From NCBI GenBank assembly GCA_024401295.1, contig JAKSLG010000015.1, positions 1 to 61,702 on the forward strand: a DNA stretch of 61,702 nt, in the 5' to 3' direction. This stretch comes from Bacteroidales bacterium (GTDB taxonomy: Bacteria > Bacteroidota > Bacteroidia > Bacteroidales > Marinilabiliaceae). Every line of letters begins with the position of its first letter. Position 1 is the stretch's first letter. The notes beneath the pieces are model-generated. The model was not told where the DNA came from and made no database searches. It worked only from the letters and a program-made list of their open reading frames with translations. Shown here piece after piece: positions 52,216-61,603 of the stretch. The translations under genes and the position numbers were made by a program.

Positions 52216-54810
52216 TTAGAACGACTGACCCATTACGAAATGCCACTGAGATCCGCCTGCTCCATTATATCCTGCAACACTGTCGAAGCCATAACCCCAA
52301 TCGACACCAAGCAGACCAAATATAGGCAAGAATACGCGAAGGCCAACACCGGCAGATCGCTTCAAATCGAATGGGCTGAAGTATTGGAAATCACTCCAGC
52401 AGTTACCTGCTTCGAGGAATCCAAGTGCCCAAACTGTTGCCTGAGGCTGAAGCGAAATTGGATAACGCAATTCAAGCGTGTATTTGTTGTATATGTTGCC
52501 ATCGTATGAATAGCTGCCATTCTTGACTGTACGTGGAGTAAGTGAAGAGTTCTCATAACCACGCAAGCCTATCGTTTCTTCGCCATAAGTTGAATAACCA
52601 CTCATGCCATCACCACCCATGACATATTTTTCAAATGGCGACTTGCGATAACGGTTATAATAGCCAAGATAGCCCATTTCAAACTTACCCATGAGAATCA
52701 GTTTCGCATTGCGATCAAGTGGCTTGAAGACCTGACCCTTAAGTGTCCACTTATGATACTCAATGACTTTGTAGAGTTTCTGATCCTCTGTTTCTCCCTT
52801 CCAGTTGTAATTACTGAATGCAGAATATGGAGGAGTGAGCGCAACTCCAAGCGAGAAGTTCGATCCGCTACGTGTATAAATAGGGGCATCAAGTGAGTTG
52901 CGGGACAAATTCACACGAAGACTCAGGTTATGACTTTCACCATTTTGCATGAGGAAGTACTGCCAGTTGCGCAAACGATACAACTGGTATGACAATTCCG
53001 TATAGAGAACGAACCAGTCATCAGGCCATGTAAGACGCTTACCGAAGCCTACCGAAACGCCAGAAACCTTTCTATATTGGTGAAGTTCCTTTCTGTTCGG
53101 AACATTGGCTTCTGTAGTATAACCATACGAGATACCATTATAGAAATTGTTGTAATAGCTCTTTGATACGCCCGTCTGCGACGAATAGAATGCACTTATA
53201 GACAACGAATTTGGTCGTTTGCCGCCAAGCCAAGGCTCTGTGAATGAGAACGAAAGCGACTTATAGTATTTTCCATTTGCCGAGGCTTTGATTGACAATT
53301 TCTGTCCATCACCTGTTGGAAGTGGAGAATATGCTTCTTTGTTAAACAGATTACGAAGAGAGAAGTTGTTGAATGAAAGGCCAAGCGAACCGACGAACAT
53401 ACCCGCGCCATAACCGCCAGAGATTTCAATCTGGTCGTTCGACTTTTCTTCGAGATTATACACGAGGTCAACAGTTCCGTTGTCAGGGTCTTGAATTGGA
53501 ACAGGATTGATTGTCTCCTGATTAAAATGTCCAAGATTAGCAATTTCGCGAACAGTACGTATAAGTTCAGATTTCGAGAACAGCTGTCCCGGTTTTGTTC
53601 TCACCTCTCGACGTACGACGTGCTCATGCGTCTTGTCGTTACCCTTAAGAATAACCTCATTGATTGATGCCTGAGCACCTTCATACACGCGCATCTCAAT
53701 GTCAATCGTATCGGCATAAACATTTGTCTCGACAGGTTCAATCTGCGAGAAAAGATAGCCATTATTCAAATAGAGGCTCGAAACGGCATCTTCATCATCT
53801 CTCAATCGCTTTTCGAATTTCTTTGTGTCGTAGACATCGCCCTTTTTCATTCCGAAATAGAGCTGAAGATATTCCGAACTGTAGATTGTATTTCCGACCC
53901 ATGTAATATTACCAAGATAATATTTCTGGCCTTCTTCGATGTCAATCGTGATGTTGACCATATTGTCATCCGTACGTTCAACCACATCGCGCAATATCTT
54001 TGCATCGTGGTAGCCCATCTCGTTGTATTTTTCGATGACCTTATGTTTGTCTTCTTCGTATTTTTCCTTAACGAATTTCTTGGTACGGAAGAAGTTGTAT
54101 AGCTTCTTCTCGTTAGTCTTTTTCATGATTCGGTTCAACTTCCTGTATGAGAAAGCCTGATTGCCGTTGAAAACAAGGGACTTAACCTTAACCTTGTCTT
54201 TCTTATCTACAAAGATGTCGAGAATGACATAATGATCCTTGCGAGTATCGTTGCGCTGACTGATCTTGACATCAACATTATAGAATCCCTTGCTGATAAA
54301 GAACTCCTTAACATATTTCTCAGCTCTTGTAACAAGGAACGGTGTAACCTGCGAGCCTTTCATGATGGCTACCTTCGGCTCAACGTCTTTAATTTCAGAT
54401 TTCTTGACGCCAAAAAAATTGATATCAGAAAGTCGTGGACGCTCTTTCAATGCTACTTCGAGCCAGACCATGCGGCCATCAGGAGTATCCTCAGTTTTTG
54501 TCTGATATATCTTCACGTCTGAGAAAAGTCCATGATTCCAATAGCGCTTCAATGCCTGAGTTACGGCATCGCCTGGAATTGAAATTTCCTGACCGACACG
54601 CAATCCACTAAGGTTCAAAAGGACCTTTTGGTCCATATTCTCGATGCCTGTGACTTTGATGTCGGCAATGCGATATTTCTTTGCTATACCAGAATATGAA
54701 ACCTTATCGACGTTCTGGTCTACCCATATTGAATCTGCATTCTGAGCGTTTGCAATAACATGCGCAAACACCAGTGCAAATAGCATCAAATATATTCTGT
54801 TGAGTGTCAT
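52216..54810 (-). CDS. bamA: Outer-membrane barrel assembly protein BamA
   Basis: About 864 residues. Signal peptide (TLNRIYLMLFALVFAHVIANAQ), five POTRA-type domains (about 40-430; e.g. IADIKVTGIENMDQKVLLNLSGL, VKSLVFNGNQAFSYRKLNRIM) and a C-terminal 16-strand Omp85 barrel with the loop-6 region (VMGGDGMSGYSTYGEETIGLRGYE) and a final FVMGQSF. It inserts outer-membrane proteins. Its ATG at 54810 lies 14 bases after the uppS stop; a TTG at 54828 would overlap that stop but has no signal-peptide advantage. Confidence 0.96.
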   Translation of the reverse strand: MTLNRIYLMLFALVFAHVIANAQNADSIWVDQNVDKVSYSGIAKKYRIADIKVTGIENMDQKVLLNLSGLRVGQEISIPGDAVTQALKRYWNHGLFSDVKIYQTKTEDTPDGRMVWLEVALKERPRLSDINFFGVKKSEIKDVEPKVAIMKGSQVTPFLVTRAEKYVKEFFISKGFYNVDVKISQRNDTRKDHYVILDIFVDKKDKVKVKSLVFNGNQAFSYRKLNRIMKKTNEKKLYNFFRTKKFVKEKYEEDKHKVIEKYNEMGYHDAKILRDVVERTDDNMVNITIDIEEGQKYYLGNITWVGNTIYSSEYLQLYFGMKKGDVYDTKKFEKRLRDDEDAVSSLYLNNGYLFSQIEPVETNVYADTIDIEMRVYEGAQASINEVILKGNDKTHEHVVRREVRTKPGQLFSKSELIRTVREIANLGHFNQETINPVPIQDPDNGTVDLVYNLEEKSNDQIEISGGYGAGMFVGSLGLSFNNFSLRNLFNKEAYSPLPTGDGQKLSIKASANGKYYKSLSFSFTEPWLGGKRPNSLSISAFYSSQTGVSKSYYNNFYNGISYGYTTEANVPNRKELHQYRKVSGVSVGFGKRLTWPDDWFVLYTELSYQLYRLRNWQYFLMQNGESHNLSLRVNLSRNSLDAPIYTRSGSNFSLGVALTPPYSAFSNYNWKGETEDQKLYKVIEYHKWTLKGQVFKPLDRNAKLILMGKFEMGYLGYYNRYRKSPFEKYVMGGDGMSGYSTYGEETIGLRGYENSSLTPRTVKNGSYSYDGNIYNKYTLELRYPISLQPQATVWALGFLEAGNCWSDFQYFSPFDLKRSAGVGLRVFLPIFGLLGVDWGYGFDSVAGYNGAGGSQWHFVMGQSF

Positions 54811-54824
54811 CAATGTTGTTAGTT

Positions 54825-55568
54825 TCAATTTATTTGTTCGCTCGTCAAACCGAATCGACGCTCACGTCCCTGAAAATCAACAATAGCCTTGAAAAATTCT
54901 TCCTTATCGAAATCAGGCCACAATGTCTGTGTGAAATACAGTTCCGAATAGGCAAGTTGCCAAAGCAGATAGTTGGACAGGCGGAGTTCTCCGCTTGTTC
55001 TTATGAGCAATTCTGGATCGGGCATATAGCTTGTTGCCAAATGATTGGCAAAGACGTTTTCATCGATTGCATCGACCTGTAGTCTGCCTTCAGCCACATC
55101 TTTGGCAATGCTCTTGGCTGCATCGGCAATCTCCCAACGCGAGCTATAACTCAGCGCAAGCGTCAGCGTAAGTCCTGTATTGTTTTCTGTAAGTTTCTCG
55201 CATTCTGCAAGTTTTGCCCTCACATCGACAGGCAAAGCATCATTACCGACGATTTTGAAACGGACATTGTTCTGATGCAATTTCTTGCATTCCTCGGCCA
55301 ATGTTCCGACGAGAAGTTTCATCAGTCCTTCAACTTCAAGCTTAGGTCTGTTCCAATTTTCTGTAGAGAAAGTATAGAGTGTCAGATATTTAACTCCGAT
55401 TTCACCAGCAGCCTCAACAACTTCGCGAACAGCCTTAACTCCCTGCTTATGTCCCAAAAGGCGTATGCCTCCCATCTTCTTTGCCCATCGGCCATTGCCA
55501 TCCATGATGATTGCCACGTGTTGAGGCAACCGGCTGACGTCTATTTTGTCCTTGTATGTTGAAGCCAT
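54825..55568 (-). CDS. uppS: Undecaprenyl diphosphate synthase
   Basis: A 247-residue cis-prenyltransferase that makes the C55 carrier lipid for peptidoglycan and surface glycans. Motifs: HVAIIMDGNGRWAKKMG (18-34), YTFSTENWNRP, SSRWEIADA and DPELLIRTSGELRLSNYLLWQLAYSEL in two parts. Length is typical. It sits between porG and bamA with a 13-base gap on the upstream side. Confidence 0.97.
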   Translation of the reverse strand: MASTYKDKIDVSRLPQHVAIIMDGNGRWAKKMGGIRLLGHKQGVKAVREVVEAAGEIGVKYLTLYTFSTENWNRPKLEVEGLMKLLVGTLAEECKKLHQNNVRFKIVGNDALPVDVRAKLAECEKLTENNTGLTLTLALSYSSRWEIADAAKSIAKDVAEGRLQVDAIDENVFANHLATSYMPDPELLIRTSGELRLSNYLLWQLAYSELYFTQTLWPDFDKEEFFKAIVDFQGRERRFGLTSEQIN

Positions 55569-55581
55569 ATCTGTTTTCTTC

Positions 55582-56307
55582 TTACTTATTAAAATTTGTG
55601 CCGTCGTAGCATTCCAGTTTTCGCGGCCACATACTCAACGTAACCGTTACGCCACAAAGCGAATACCAGTCGTTGTTATGTGTCAGCACCTTGCTGCCAA
55701 AGCCATAAGGGTCGTTTGGATTGACTTTTCCACTTACATCGCCGACAAGGTCAAGGTCATCGGCAAAGGTCTTTCGCATCGTCCACTCCAAACCAAGTCG
55801 AAGCCACTGATTGACTTTGTATTTGGCACCCATTCCAAATGGCAAAGATACAACAATCTTTTGTTTTCCGTCAACATTTTCCTCATAACTCTTGTATATT
55901 GTTGCGGCGAGGCCAAGTGTCAGATACGGAGTGAATTTGCTCTTGTCCTTGAAGAACATGTGGTCGTAACTTCTGAAATTGACTTCACCTGTCAACCCGA
56001 CATCGACAAATGTTCGACGAAACTCGTATTCACTTGTCGAATTGAGGTATATGTTGTCCTGCGAAGGATACTCGCCCTCTATGTTTGCGACAACGGCATT
56101 GAGCTTTGCTGCAAGCCTGTCGGTGAACGCATATCGCGAGACCACACCGACCGCCGGACGGGTCTTTTTGAAAGGCACACCAGTATTGAGGTCGCCAACA
56201 TAATACGAGCCACCGAGAAACAGACCAAGCTCAAGCTTGTCCTGCGCTGCAATGGTCGTTCCTATCGCAATGTGCAAAATAAGCAATATGTTTCTAAGCC
56301 ACCTCAT
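55582..56307 (-). CDS. porG: Outer-membrane beta-barrel protein, PorG / DUF6089 family
   Basis: A 241-residue protein with signal peptide (RWLRNILLILHIAIGTTIAAQ) and an eight-strand-like barrel: ELGLFLGGSYYVGDLN at the start, then VVSRYAFTDRLAAKLN, and FGMGAKYKVNQWLRLGLEWTMRKTFADDLD near the end. These are marks of DUF6089/PorG. In Porphyromonas, PorG is part of type IX secretion and its gene lies next to uppS and bamA, as here. The family is also found outside type IX-competent species, so the symbol indicates homology, not proven role. Confidence 0.75.
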   Translation of the reverse strand: MRWLRNILLILHIAIGTTIAAQDKLELGLFLGGSYYVGDLNTGVPFKKTRPAVGVVSRYAFTDRLAAKLNAVVANIEGEYPSQDNIYLNSTSEYEFRRTFVDVGLTGEVNFRSYDHMFFKDKSKFTPYLTLGLAATIYKSYEENVDGKQKIVVSLPFGMGAKYKVNQWLRLGLEWTMRKTFADDLDLVGDVSGKVNPNDPYGFGSKVLTHNNDWYSLCGVTVTLSMWPRKLECYDGTNFNK

Positions 56308-56316
56308 TTTTTCAAC

Positions 56317-57174
56317 CTACGGCTCATTTATTTCAACCAACGGATTGCGGGCATCGGCTCCCCACATCAGTTTATCGCGCATGGCTTCAAAGAAAGTATG
56401 CCATCCGAGAGTAATAACCTTCACTTTGAAAGGTGCCGGAGTTATCCTCATGTTGCAGCCGTTCTGCATCACATGGTTTCTTCCGTCCATAGACGTAAGA
56501 ATATGCTGTCCACGGCCCTCGACATGCAAATCTATTTCCGATGTGTTTGGAACCACAAGCGGGCGAAGGCTCAAGTTGTGCGGAGCTATTGGAGTAATGA
56601 TAAAATTCTTTGAAGCCGGCATGGCTATCGGACCACCGACACTGAGAGAATAGGCTGTTGAGCCTGTTGCCGTTGCAACAATAAGACCATCGGCCCAATA
56701 GTTTGCCAGAAATTCTCCATCAATCTTTGCCGTTATGGTGAGCATAGAGGCATTGTCGCATTTGCTCACGGCAAATTCGTTGAGCGCATAGTCAACAACT
56801 CCGTCATCGGTCGTCAGTGTGAGTACATCGCGCTCGGCAATGCGATAATCTCCATCGATTACCCTGTCGATAGCCTCAAGAGCTCTTCCCGGATCAACTT
56901 CTGCCATGAAACCCAAACGGCCACTGTTGATGCCAAGTATCGGCACCTGCTCTTTCATCGACCATCGCGCTGCCTCAAGAAACGTACCATCACCTCCAAG
57001 ACTCATAATGGCATCAGCCTCGCCAATGTCCGACAAATCATCGCTCGGAGCAATGCCAACACTAACACCACGACTCTTGATGTGATACACCAAATCGGCA
57101 ACAAACGCATCGAGTTTCGAGCCCGTATGCGAACCGATCTGGCGACTGTACAATATGATTCTCCGGCAACTCAC
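56317..57174 (-). CDS. nadK: NAD kinase
   Basis: A 285-residue enzyme that makes NADP from NAD and ATP. The GGDGT motif is near residue 59 (MSLGGDGTFLEAAR), followed by the substrate regions LNEFAV and ATATGSTAYSLSVGGPI and the C-terminal GWHTFFEAMRDKL. It starts with GTG, and GTGA joins it to the mpl stop, so translation is coupled. A 9-base gap separates it from porG. Confidence 0.96.
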   Translation of the reverse strand: MSCRRIILYSRQIGSHTGSKLDAFVADLVYHIKSRGVSVGIAPSDDLSDIGEADAIMSLGGDGTFLEAARWSMKEQVPILGINSGRLGFMAEVDPGRALEAIDRVIDGDYRIAERDVLTLTTDDGVVDYALNEFAVSKCDNASMLTITAKIDGEFLANYWADGLIVATATGSTAYSLSVGGPIAMPASKNFIITPIAPHNLSLRPLVVPNTSEIDLHVEGRGQHILTSMDGRNHVMQNGCNMRITPAPFKVKVITLGWHTFFEAMRDKLMWGADARNPLVEINEP

Positions 57175-58529
57175 ACTATTACCTTATTTGCTATTTCTTT
57201 CAGATTCTGACCATCGAAATTACCCGATGTCATAATGAGCAACACGGCATTTTCGTAGTTCTTACTCTCAATCTCAGCAACCATTGCATCCGACTTCGTG
57301 AAAACCTTGAGGTTGTCACCGCCGAAAGCTTCAGCCACATCGGCTTCCGTTATCGGCTCAAGTCGTTTATGCTCAATCACTTGCGGATTGAAATACACCA
57401 TTGCCTCGTCTGCCGACGCCATCGTATTGGCATACTGTGGCAAAAAGGCTTTTGTCAAGCTACTGAAAGTATGCAACTCCATGCATGCAACAATCTTACG
57501 ATTACTGTATTTGTCTCGGACAGCATCAAGAGTAGCCTTGAGCTTCGATGGCGAATGCGCAAAATCAAGGAATGCCACACTATTCTTCGATTCCTTCAAT
57601 GTCTGCAGGCGTTTTGCTGCGCCACGGAACGAAACAATAGCCTTCATGAAGTCCTCCGCACTGATTCCGACACTCTTGCAGGCAAGCATAGCTGCGTTCA
57701 TATCCTGCATGTTATGCTTTCCGAAAATGCCAACAGCATAGTCACGACCTTCTACAGTCACTATAGTCTGTTCGTTTTCAGTCCGATACGACAATCCTTC
57801 GTACGGCATAGCCTCAACATCACCTCGCAAAGATGATGCCAAATTCACAAGCTCAGGATCGCTAGCATAATATATATACTTACCATTTGACATTATGGAG
57901 TCAACAAACTTGCGGAATGTGCCGACATAGCTATCCCACGTAGGGAAAACATTTATATGATCCCATGCGATACCTGTAAGAATCGCAACATCAGGCTTAT
58001 AGCGCAAAAATTTCGACGTCATGTCCAATGTCGACGAGAGATACTCATCGCCCTCAAACACAGCGACCGGAGCATCCTTCGAAAGGCCGACCATCGTATC
58101 AAAACCCTCAATCTGAGCACCGACCATATAGTCGAACTTCATGCCAAGAGTGCGCATGACATGCATTATCATCGATGTCGTTGTTGTCTTTCCGTGGCTT
58201 CCTCCAACGACGATGCGTTTTTTGTCCTTTGTCTGCTCATAGAGATATTCAGGGAAACTATAGACTTTCAAGCCCAATTCGCGTGCACGAACAAGCTCCG
58301 GATTGTCATTCATTGCATGCATTCCTAAAATCACAGCATCAAGATCTGCCGTGATGCGCTCAGGATGCCATCCCGTCTCTTCTGGCAAAAGGCCATTTGC
58401 TGCAAGACGTGACTTCGAAGGCTCGAAAAACTCATCGTCCGAACCTGTCACATCAAATCCCTTATGATGTAAAGCCAGCGCCAGATTGTGCATCACACTT
58501 CCGCCGATGGCTATAAAATGAACTCGCAT
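57171..58529 (-). CDS. mpl: UDP-N-acetylmuramate:tripeptide ligase (peptidoglycan recycling)
   Basis: About 452 residues of the Mur ligase family. N-terminal RVHFIAIGGSVMHNLALALHH, P-loop VVGGSHGKTTTTSM, YLSSTLDMTSKF and WDHINVFP, and C-terminal FLDFAHSPSKLKATLDAVR. The Met-His-Asn form of the first motif points to Mpl, which attaches recycled tripeptide to UDP-MurNAc, over MurC. The ATG at 58529 is used; the frame continues only to a TTG at 58547. It is first in the large minus-strand operon, with a -7 box at 58565-58572. Confidence 0.92.
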   Translation of the reverse strand: MRVHFIAIGGSVMHNLALALHHKGFDVTGSDDEFFEPSKSRLAANGLLPEETGWHPERITADLDAVILGMHAMNDNPELVRARELGLKVYSFPEYLYEQTKDKKRIVVGGSHGKTTTTSMIMHVMRTLGMKFDYMVGAQIEGFDTMVGLSKDAPVAVFEGDEYLSSTLDMTSKFLRYKPDVAILTGIAWDHINVFPTWDSYVGTFRKFVDSIMSNGKYIYYASDPELVNLASSLRGDVEAMPYEGLSYRTENEQTIVTVEGRDYAVGIFGKHNMQDMNAAMLACKSVGISAEDFMKAIVSFRGAAKRLQTLKESKNSVAFLDFAHSPSKLKATLDAVRDKYSNRKIVACMELHTFSSLTKAFLPQYANTMASADEAMVYFNPQVIEHKRLEPITEADVAEAFGGDNLKVFTKSDAMVAEIESKNYENAVLLIMTSGNFDGQNLKEIANKVIV

Positions 58530-58564
58530 ATTTTGACTTATTTTCAAAAAAACAAAAATCTTGG

Positions 58565-58572
58565 CAAAGTTA
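58565..58572 (-). promoter_or_regulatory. -7 box for the mpl-...-ompH operon
   Basis: TAACTTTG on the minus strand, 35 bases before the mpl ATG. Confidence 0.5.
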
Positions 58573-58647
58573 CGAATTTATCTCGCAATGCCTCACACGT
58601 TTTTCGAACTTCGCGCAGAGATTTCTTGTAGCGACAGCTACAAAAAA

Positions 58648-59049
58648 CTATTTTTTTGAAAAATTAATTGGTATCGTGTATGACACACGAACAGGTTTAC
58701 CCTTATTCTTGCCAGGCTTCCACTTAGGCATAAGCTTCACGACGCGCAACGCTTCGGCGTCGAGAACAGGATCGACAGAACGGGCAATCGAAGCACGCTC
58801 AATACGGCCGTCCTTTTCAACAACAAAATAAACAAAAACGCGCCCGCTCTTATCATTCTCAGAATAACGGATGTTGTTCGCAATGAAATTGCGCAACGCC
58901 TCGTCGCCACCAGGGAATATCGGCATCTCATCGACAACAAGATAGATGTCATCGCCATCAGGCGAAGATACTCCGATTGCATGGCCATCGGGCACGGCCA
59001 TAATCATGTGCAGCATAAAAACTGCAAGCATCTTAATCATCGTTTTCAT
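58648..59049 (-). CDS. Secreted stand-alone TonB C-terminal domain protein
   Basis: A 133-residue protein with an N-terminal signal peptide (MLAVFMLHMIMAVPDGHA) and then only a TonB C-terminal domain (about 40-133: EMPIFPGGDEALRNFIANN, GRVFVYFVVEKDG, MPKWKPGKNKGKPVRVSYTIP). It lacks the cytoplasmic anchor helix and the proline linker of TonB. The domain is closely like that of the adjacent tonB gene, including a 20-base identical stretch, so it probably arose by tandem duplication. It could occupy TonB boxes without pulling on them, or bind peptidoglycan; both are inference. Confidence 0.75.
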   Translation of the reverse strand: MKTMIKMLAVFMLHMIMAVPDGHAIGVSSPDGDDIYLVVDEMPIFPGGDEALRNFIANNIRYSENDKSGRVFVYFVVEKDGRIERASIARSVDPVLDAEALRVVKLMPKWKPGKNKGKPVRVSYTIPINFSKK

Positions 59050-59075
59050 TGTAGTGGCTATTAAATTCTCACTTA

Positions 59076-59114
59076 AAAAGCAAAGGTTGCCCCATTTTCA
59101 TGAGACAACCTTTG
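59076..59114 (-). terminator. Intrinsic terminator after tonB
   Basis: CAAAGGTTG (59081-59089) pairs with CAACCTTTG (59106-59114); on the minus strand a CTTTTT run follows. It separates tonB from the small TonB-domain gene. Confidence 0.75.
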
Positions 59115-59142
59115 TTGATTATTTTAAATCGCGAAGACTCTA

Positions 59143-59829
59143 TTACTGGAGCACGAAGTTGATAGGCACGGTATATGATACCTTAACTGCCTTACCACGC
59201 TGCATACCTGGAGTCCATTTTGGCATCGACTGTACAACTCGAACAGCCTCCTTATCGAGGTTCGGGTCGAATGGACGTGCAACTCGTACGTTTGTGACTT
59301 CACCCTTCTGGTTAACCACGAAAGAAACGAATACACGACCCTGGATACCGTTCTCCTGAGCAATCACAGGATACTTCACAGACTGTGCGAGATACTTACG
59401 GAGAGCCTCGTCGCCACCAGGGAACACTGGCATCTGCTCTACGATGAGGAACACCTCTTCAGTCTCCTCTGGCTCTTCCTCCTGAACTTCTACCTCCTGG
59501 AATACGATTTCTGTGTCATCATCAGCTTCCGTATCCATAAGCTCGAGCTCATCGTTGATCTCAGTCTTATCGTCCACGATATTAATGACGTCGACCATCT
59601 TTGGTGGTGGTGGTGGTGGTGGTGGCTTTATCTCATCCTGCTTCGTGATAGGAACCATCTCCTCCTCAACGGCAACCTCATCAGGCATGTCGCTGATGTC
59701 TACCTTGACGTCCTTGCTCGACCACTCGAATGCCAAGAAGACAACTCCGAGGACGATCGCAAGACCAATCTCAGTAAACAACCCCTTCTTGTTCTCAAGG
59801 TCCGCGCCAGGTGTTTTTTTGATTTCCAT
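59143..59829 (-). CDS. tonB: TonB energy-transducing protein
   Basis: A 228-residue protein that links the ExbB/ExbD motor to outer-membrane transporters. Anchor helix at about 17-34 (FTEIGLAIVLGVVFLAFEW), a linker with eight prolines in a row (about 69-76) flanked by Lys and a very acidic segment (EVQEEEPEETEEV), and the C-terminal domain with QMPVFPGGDEALRKYLAQS and MPKWTPGMQRGKAVKVSYT. The acidic linker is unlike the Pro-Lys/Pro-Glu linker of E. coli TonB. It has a structured leader and its own terminator; exbB/exbD are 45 kb away in this window. Confidence 0.92.
   Translation of the reverse strand: MEIKKTPGADLENKKGLFTEIGLAIVLGVVFLAFEWSSKDVKVDISDMPDEVAVEEEMVPITKQDEIKPPPPPPPPKMVDVINIVDDKTEINDELELMDTEADDDTEIVFQEVEVQEEEPEETEEVFLIVEQMPVFPGGDEALRKYLAQSVKYPVIAQENGIQGRVFVSFVVNQKGEVTNVRVARPFDPNLDKEAVRVVQSMPKWTPGMQRGKAVKVSYTVPINFVLQ
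59602..59625 (-). repeat. (CCA)8 triplet repeat in tonB
   Basis: Eight identical CCA codons encode the proline run. Slippage here would change linker length in steps of one proline and keep the frame. Confidence 0.8.
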
Positions 59830-59843
59830 ACGTTTAACAATTT

Positions 59844-59930
59844 GAGCCTGCGGAGGCTCGATTATTTCAAGTCAAGTAATTCAATTTCATGTCACCAATC
59901 GACTAGCGATTGATTTCGAGTGCCAAATTA
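59844..59930 (-). promoter_or_regulatory. tonB: Structured tonB leader with two hairpins
   Basis: A one-base-short -7 box, TAATTTG, lies at 59924-59930 on the minus strand. Downstream are CAATCG/CGATTG (59896-59901 with 59907-59912, 5-base loop) and GAGCCT/AGGCTC (59844-59849 with 59854-59859, 4-base loop). The second ends 15 bases before the ATG and could affect ribosome access. Confidence 0.45.
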
Positions 59931-60062
59931 CGCATTTTCTTTCACATTTAGAGCCGTATTGCTTATTTTTATTTAAAAAATTTCACCACTTCATAAGAAT
60001 CGTTAATCGATCCTTAATCGCTACAGCCATCTAAATATCTATAAACTAGCGCAATCCGAGCT

Positions 60063-61316
60063 TCATGCAAGAGCAAATGCAGATTTGATCTTGTCTATAT
60101 AGTCAAGCTTCTCCCATGTGAAGAATTCGAGCGTACGTTCGATTGTTTCACCGTTGACATTGAACTTCACTGTCGCAGTATATGGCTTGCGGCCAACATG
60201 ACCATAGGCTGCCGTCGGACCATAAATTGGATTTTTGAGTCCGAAACGCTTCACGATACGGCTTGGACGCATATCGAAGATCTTGCTCACCTTCTGTGCG
60301 ATCTGTCCGTCGGTGAATTTCACCTTAGATGTGCCATATGTATTGACATATAGACCGACAGGCTTGGCTACACCGATTGCATAGGCAACCTGCACGAGAA
60401 CTTCGTCGGCTACGCCTGCCGCAACGAGGTTCTTTGCAATATGACGCGCTGCATAGGCAGCAGAACGGTCAACTTTTGACGAGTCCTTACCAGAAAATGC
60501 TCCACCGCCATGTGCACCTTTACCGCCATAGGTATCGACGATAATCTTGCGGCCTGTCAAACCGGTATCGCCATGAGGGCCACCGATCACGAATTTGCCT
60601 GTAGGGTTTACAAAGAGCTTATATTCATTAGCAAAAAGCTTTGCCTGAGCCTCCGGCAAACGAGCAACAAGACGCTTGAGGAGAATAGACTTAACGTCCT
60701 CGCGGATCTTGGCAAGCATTGTATCATCGTCTGCAAACTCGTCGTGCTGTGTCGAAACAACGATTGTATCTATCTTGTTTGGAGTATTGTCATTGTTATA
60801 TTCGATTGTCACCTGGCTCTTGGCATCCGGACGAAGGTATGTCATTACCTTACCCTCCTTGCGAATAGCATCGAGTTCAATAAGAATCTGATGCGCAAGA
60901 TAGATTGGCAGAGGCATATAATCTTCCGTATCCTTGCAGGCATAACCGAACATCATACCCTGGTCGCCTGCGCCCTGATCGTCCTTCTTCGCACGCTCAA
61001 CGCCACGATTGATGTCGTCAGACTGTGCATGGAGAGCAGATACGACGCCACATGATTCCGCATCGTACTTATACTCAGCCTTGTTATAGCCGATTTTGTC
61101 GATTGTTTCGCGAGCCACATCGCTTACATTGACAAAACCCTTTGACTTGATTTCGCCAGCAACAACCGTGAGACCCGTTGTTACAAGTGTCTCACATGCG
61201 ACCTTAGACTCAGGGTCCTGAATGAGCAAATTATCAAGAACTGCGTCTGAAATCTGGTCAGCCACCTTATCTGGATGACCTGCTGAAACTGATTCTGAAG
61301 TGAAAAAATATCCCAT
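60063..61316 (-). CDS. metK: S-adenosylmethionine synthetase
   Basis: A 417-residue enzyme making SAM from methionine and ATP. Motifs: [20 protein letters not shown] (7-26), [32 protein letters not shown] and [19 protein letters not shown]. The length is above the E. coli enzyme (384), as in other Bacteroidetes, owing to loops in the middle. It is alone, with a leader of about 115 bases from the -7 box at 61431-61438; I did not recognise a SAM riboswitch there. Confidence 0.97.
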   Translation of the reverse strand: MGYFFTSESVSAGHPDKVADQISDAVLDNLLIQDPESKVACETLVTTGLTVVAGEIKSKGFVNVSDVARETIDKIGYNKAEYKYDAESCGVVSALHAQSDDINRGVERAKKDDQGAGDQGMMFGYACKDTEDYMPLPIYLAHQILIELDAIRKEGKVMTYLRPDAKSQVTIEYNNDNTPNKIDTIVVSTQHDEFADDDTMLAKIREDVKSILLKRLVARLPEAQAKLFANEYKLFVNPTGKFVIGGPHGDTGLTGRKIIVDTYGGKGAHGGGAFSGKDSSKVDRSAAYAARHIAKNLVAAGVADEVLVQVAYAIGVAKPVGLYVNTYGTSKVKFTDGQIAQKVSKIFDMRPSRIVKRFGLKNPIYGPTAAYGHVGRKPYTATVKFNVNGETIERTLEFFTWEKLDYIDKIKSAFALA

Positions 61317-61430
61317 TTCTACTATTATGATTAATTGTTAAAAATGGAAAGGGACATGAGAGATGCATTTTAGCACTTTTTTATAGTGGTTGCAATGAGC
61401 AAATCCATCCACTCTTTCTCTTTCTGGGTG

Positions 61431-61438
61431 CAAAGTTA
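61431..61438 (-). promoter_or_regulatory. -7 box for metK
   Basis: TAACTTTG on the minus strand, about 115 bases before the ATG. The 165 bases between this and the tRNA-Phe terminator hold no feature that I can identify. Confidence 0.45.
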
Positions 61439-61603
61439 CAAAATACGAATGTCAATACCGAAAAAAGGCATCATAAAATATGCAATTATTGATATGACTT
61501 ACCTTATTACAGTAAAGCAGGCTTGACTGCACACAAGCATGGAGCATTCGGCTTAGCTATAAAACCAGCCTATGACACATCACAAACATTAACACCATGT
61601 AAC

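Noticed and set aside
59602-59625. (CCA)8 in tonB as a phase-variation tract
   Set aside because: A triplet repeat keeps the frame, so on/off switching is not expected; only linker length could vary.
61317-61430. SAM riboswitch ahead of metK
   Set aside because: I could not find the conserved cores of known SAM riboswitch classes; only an unstructured-looking A/T-rich leader is visible.
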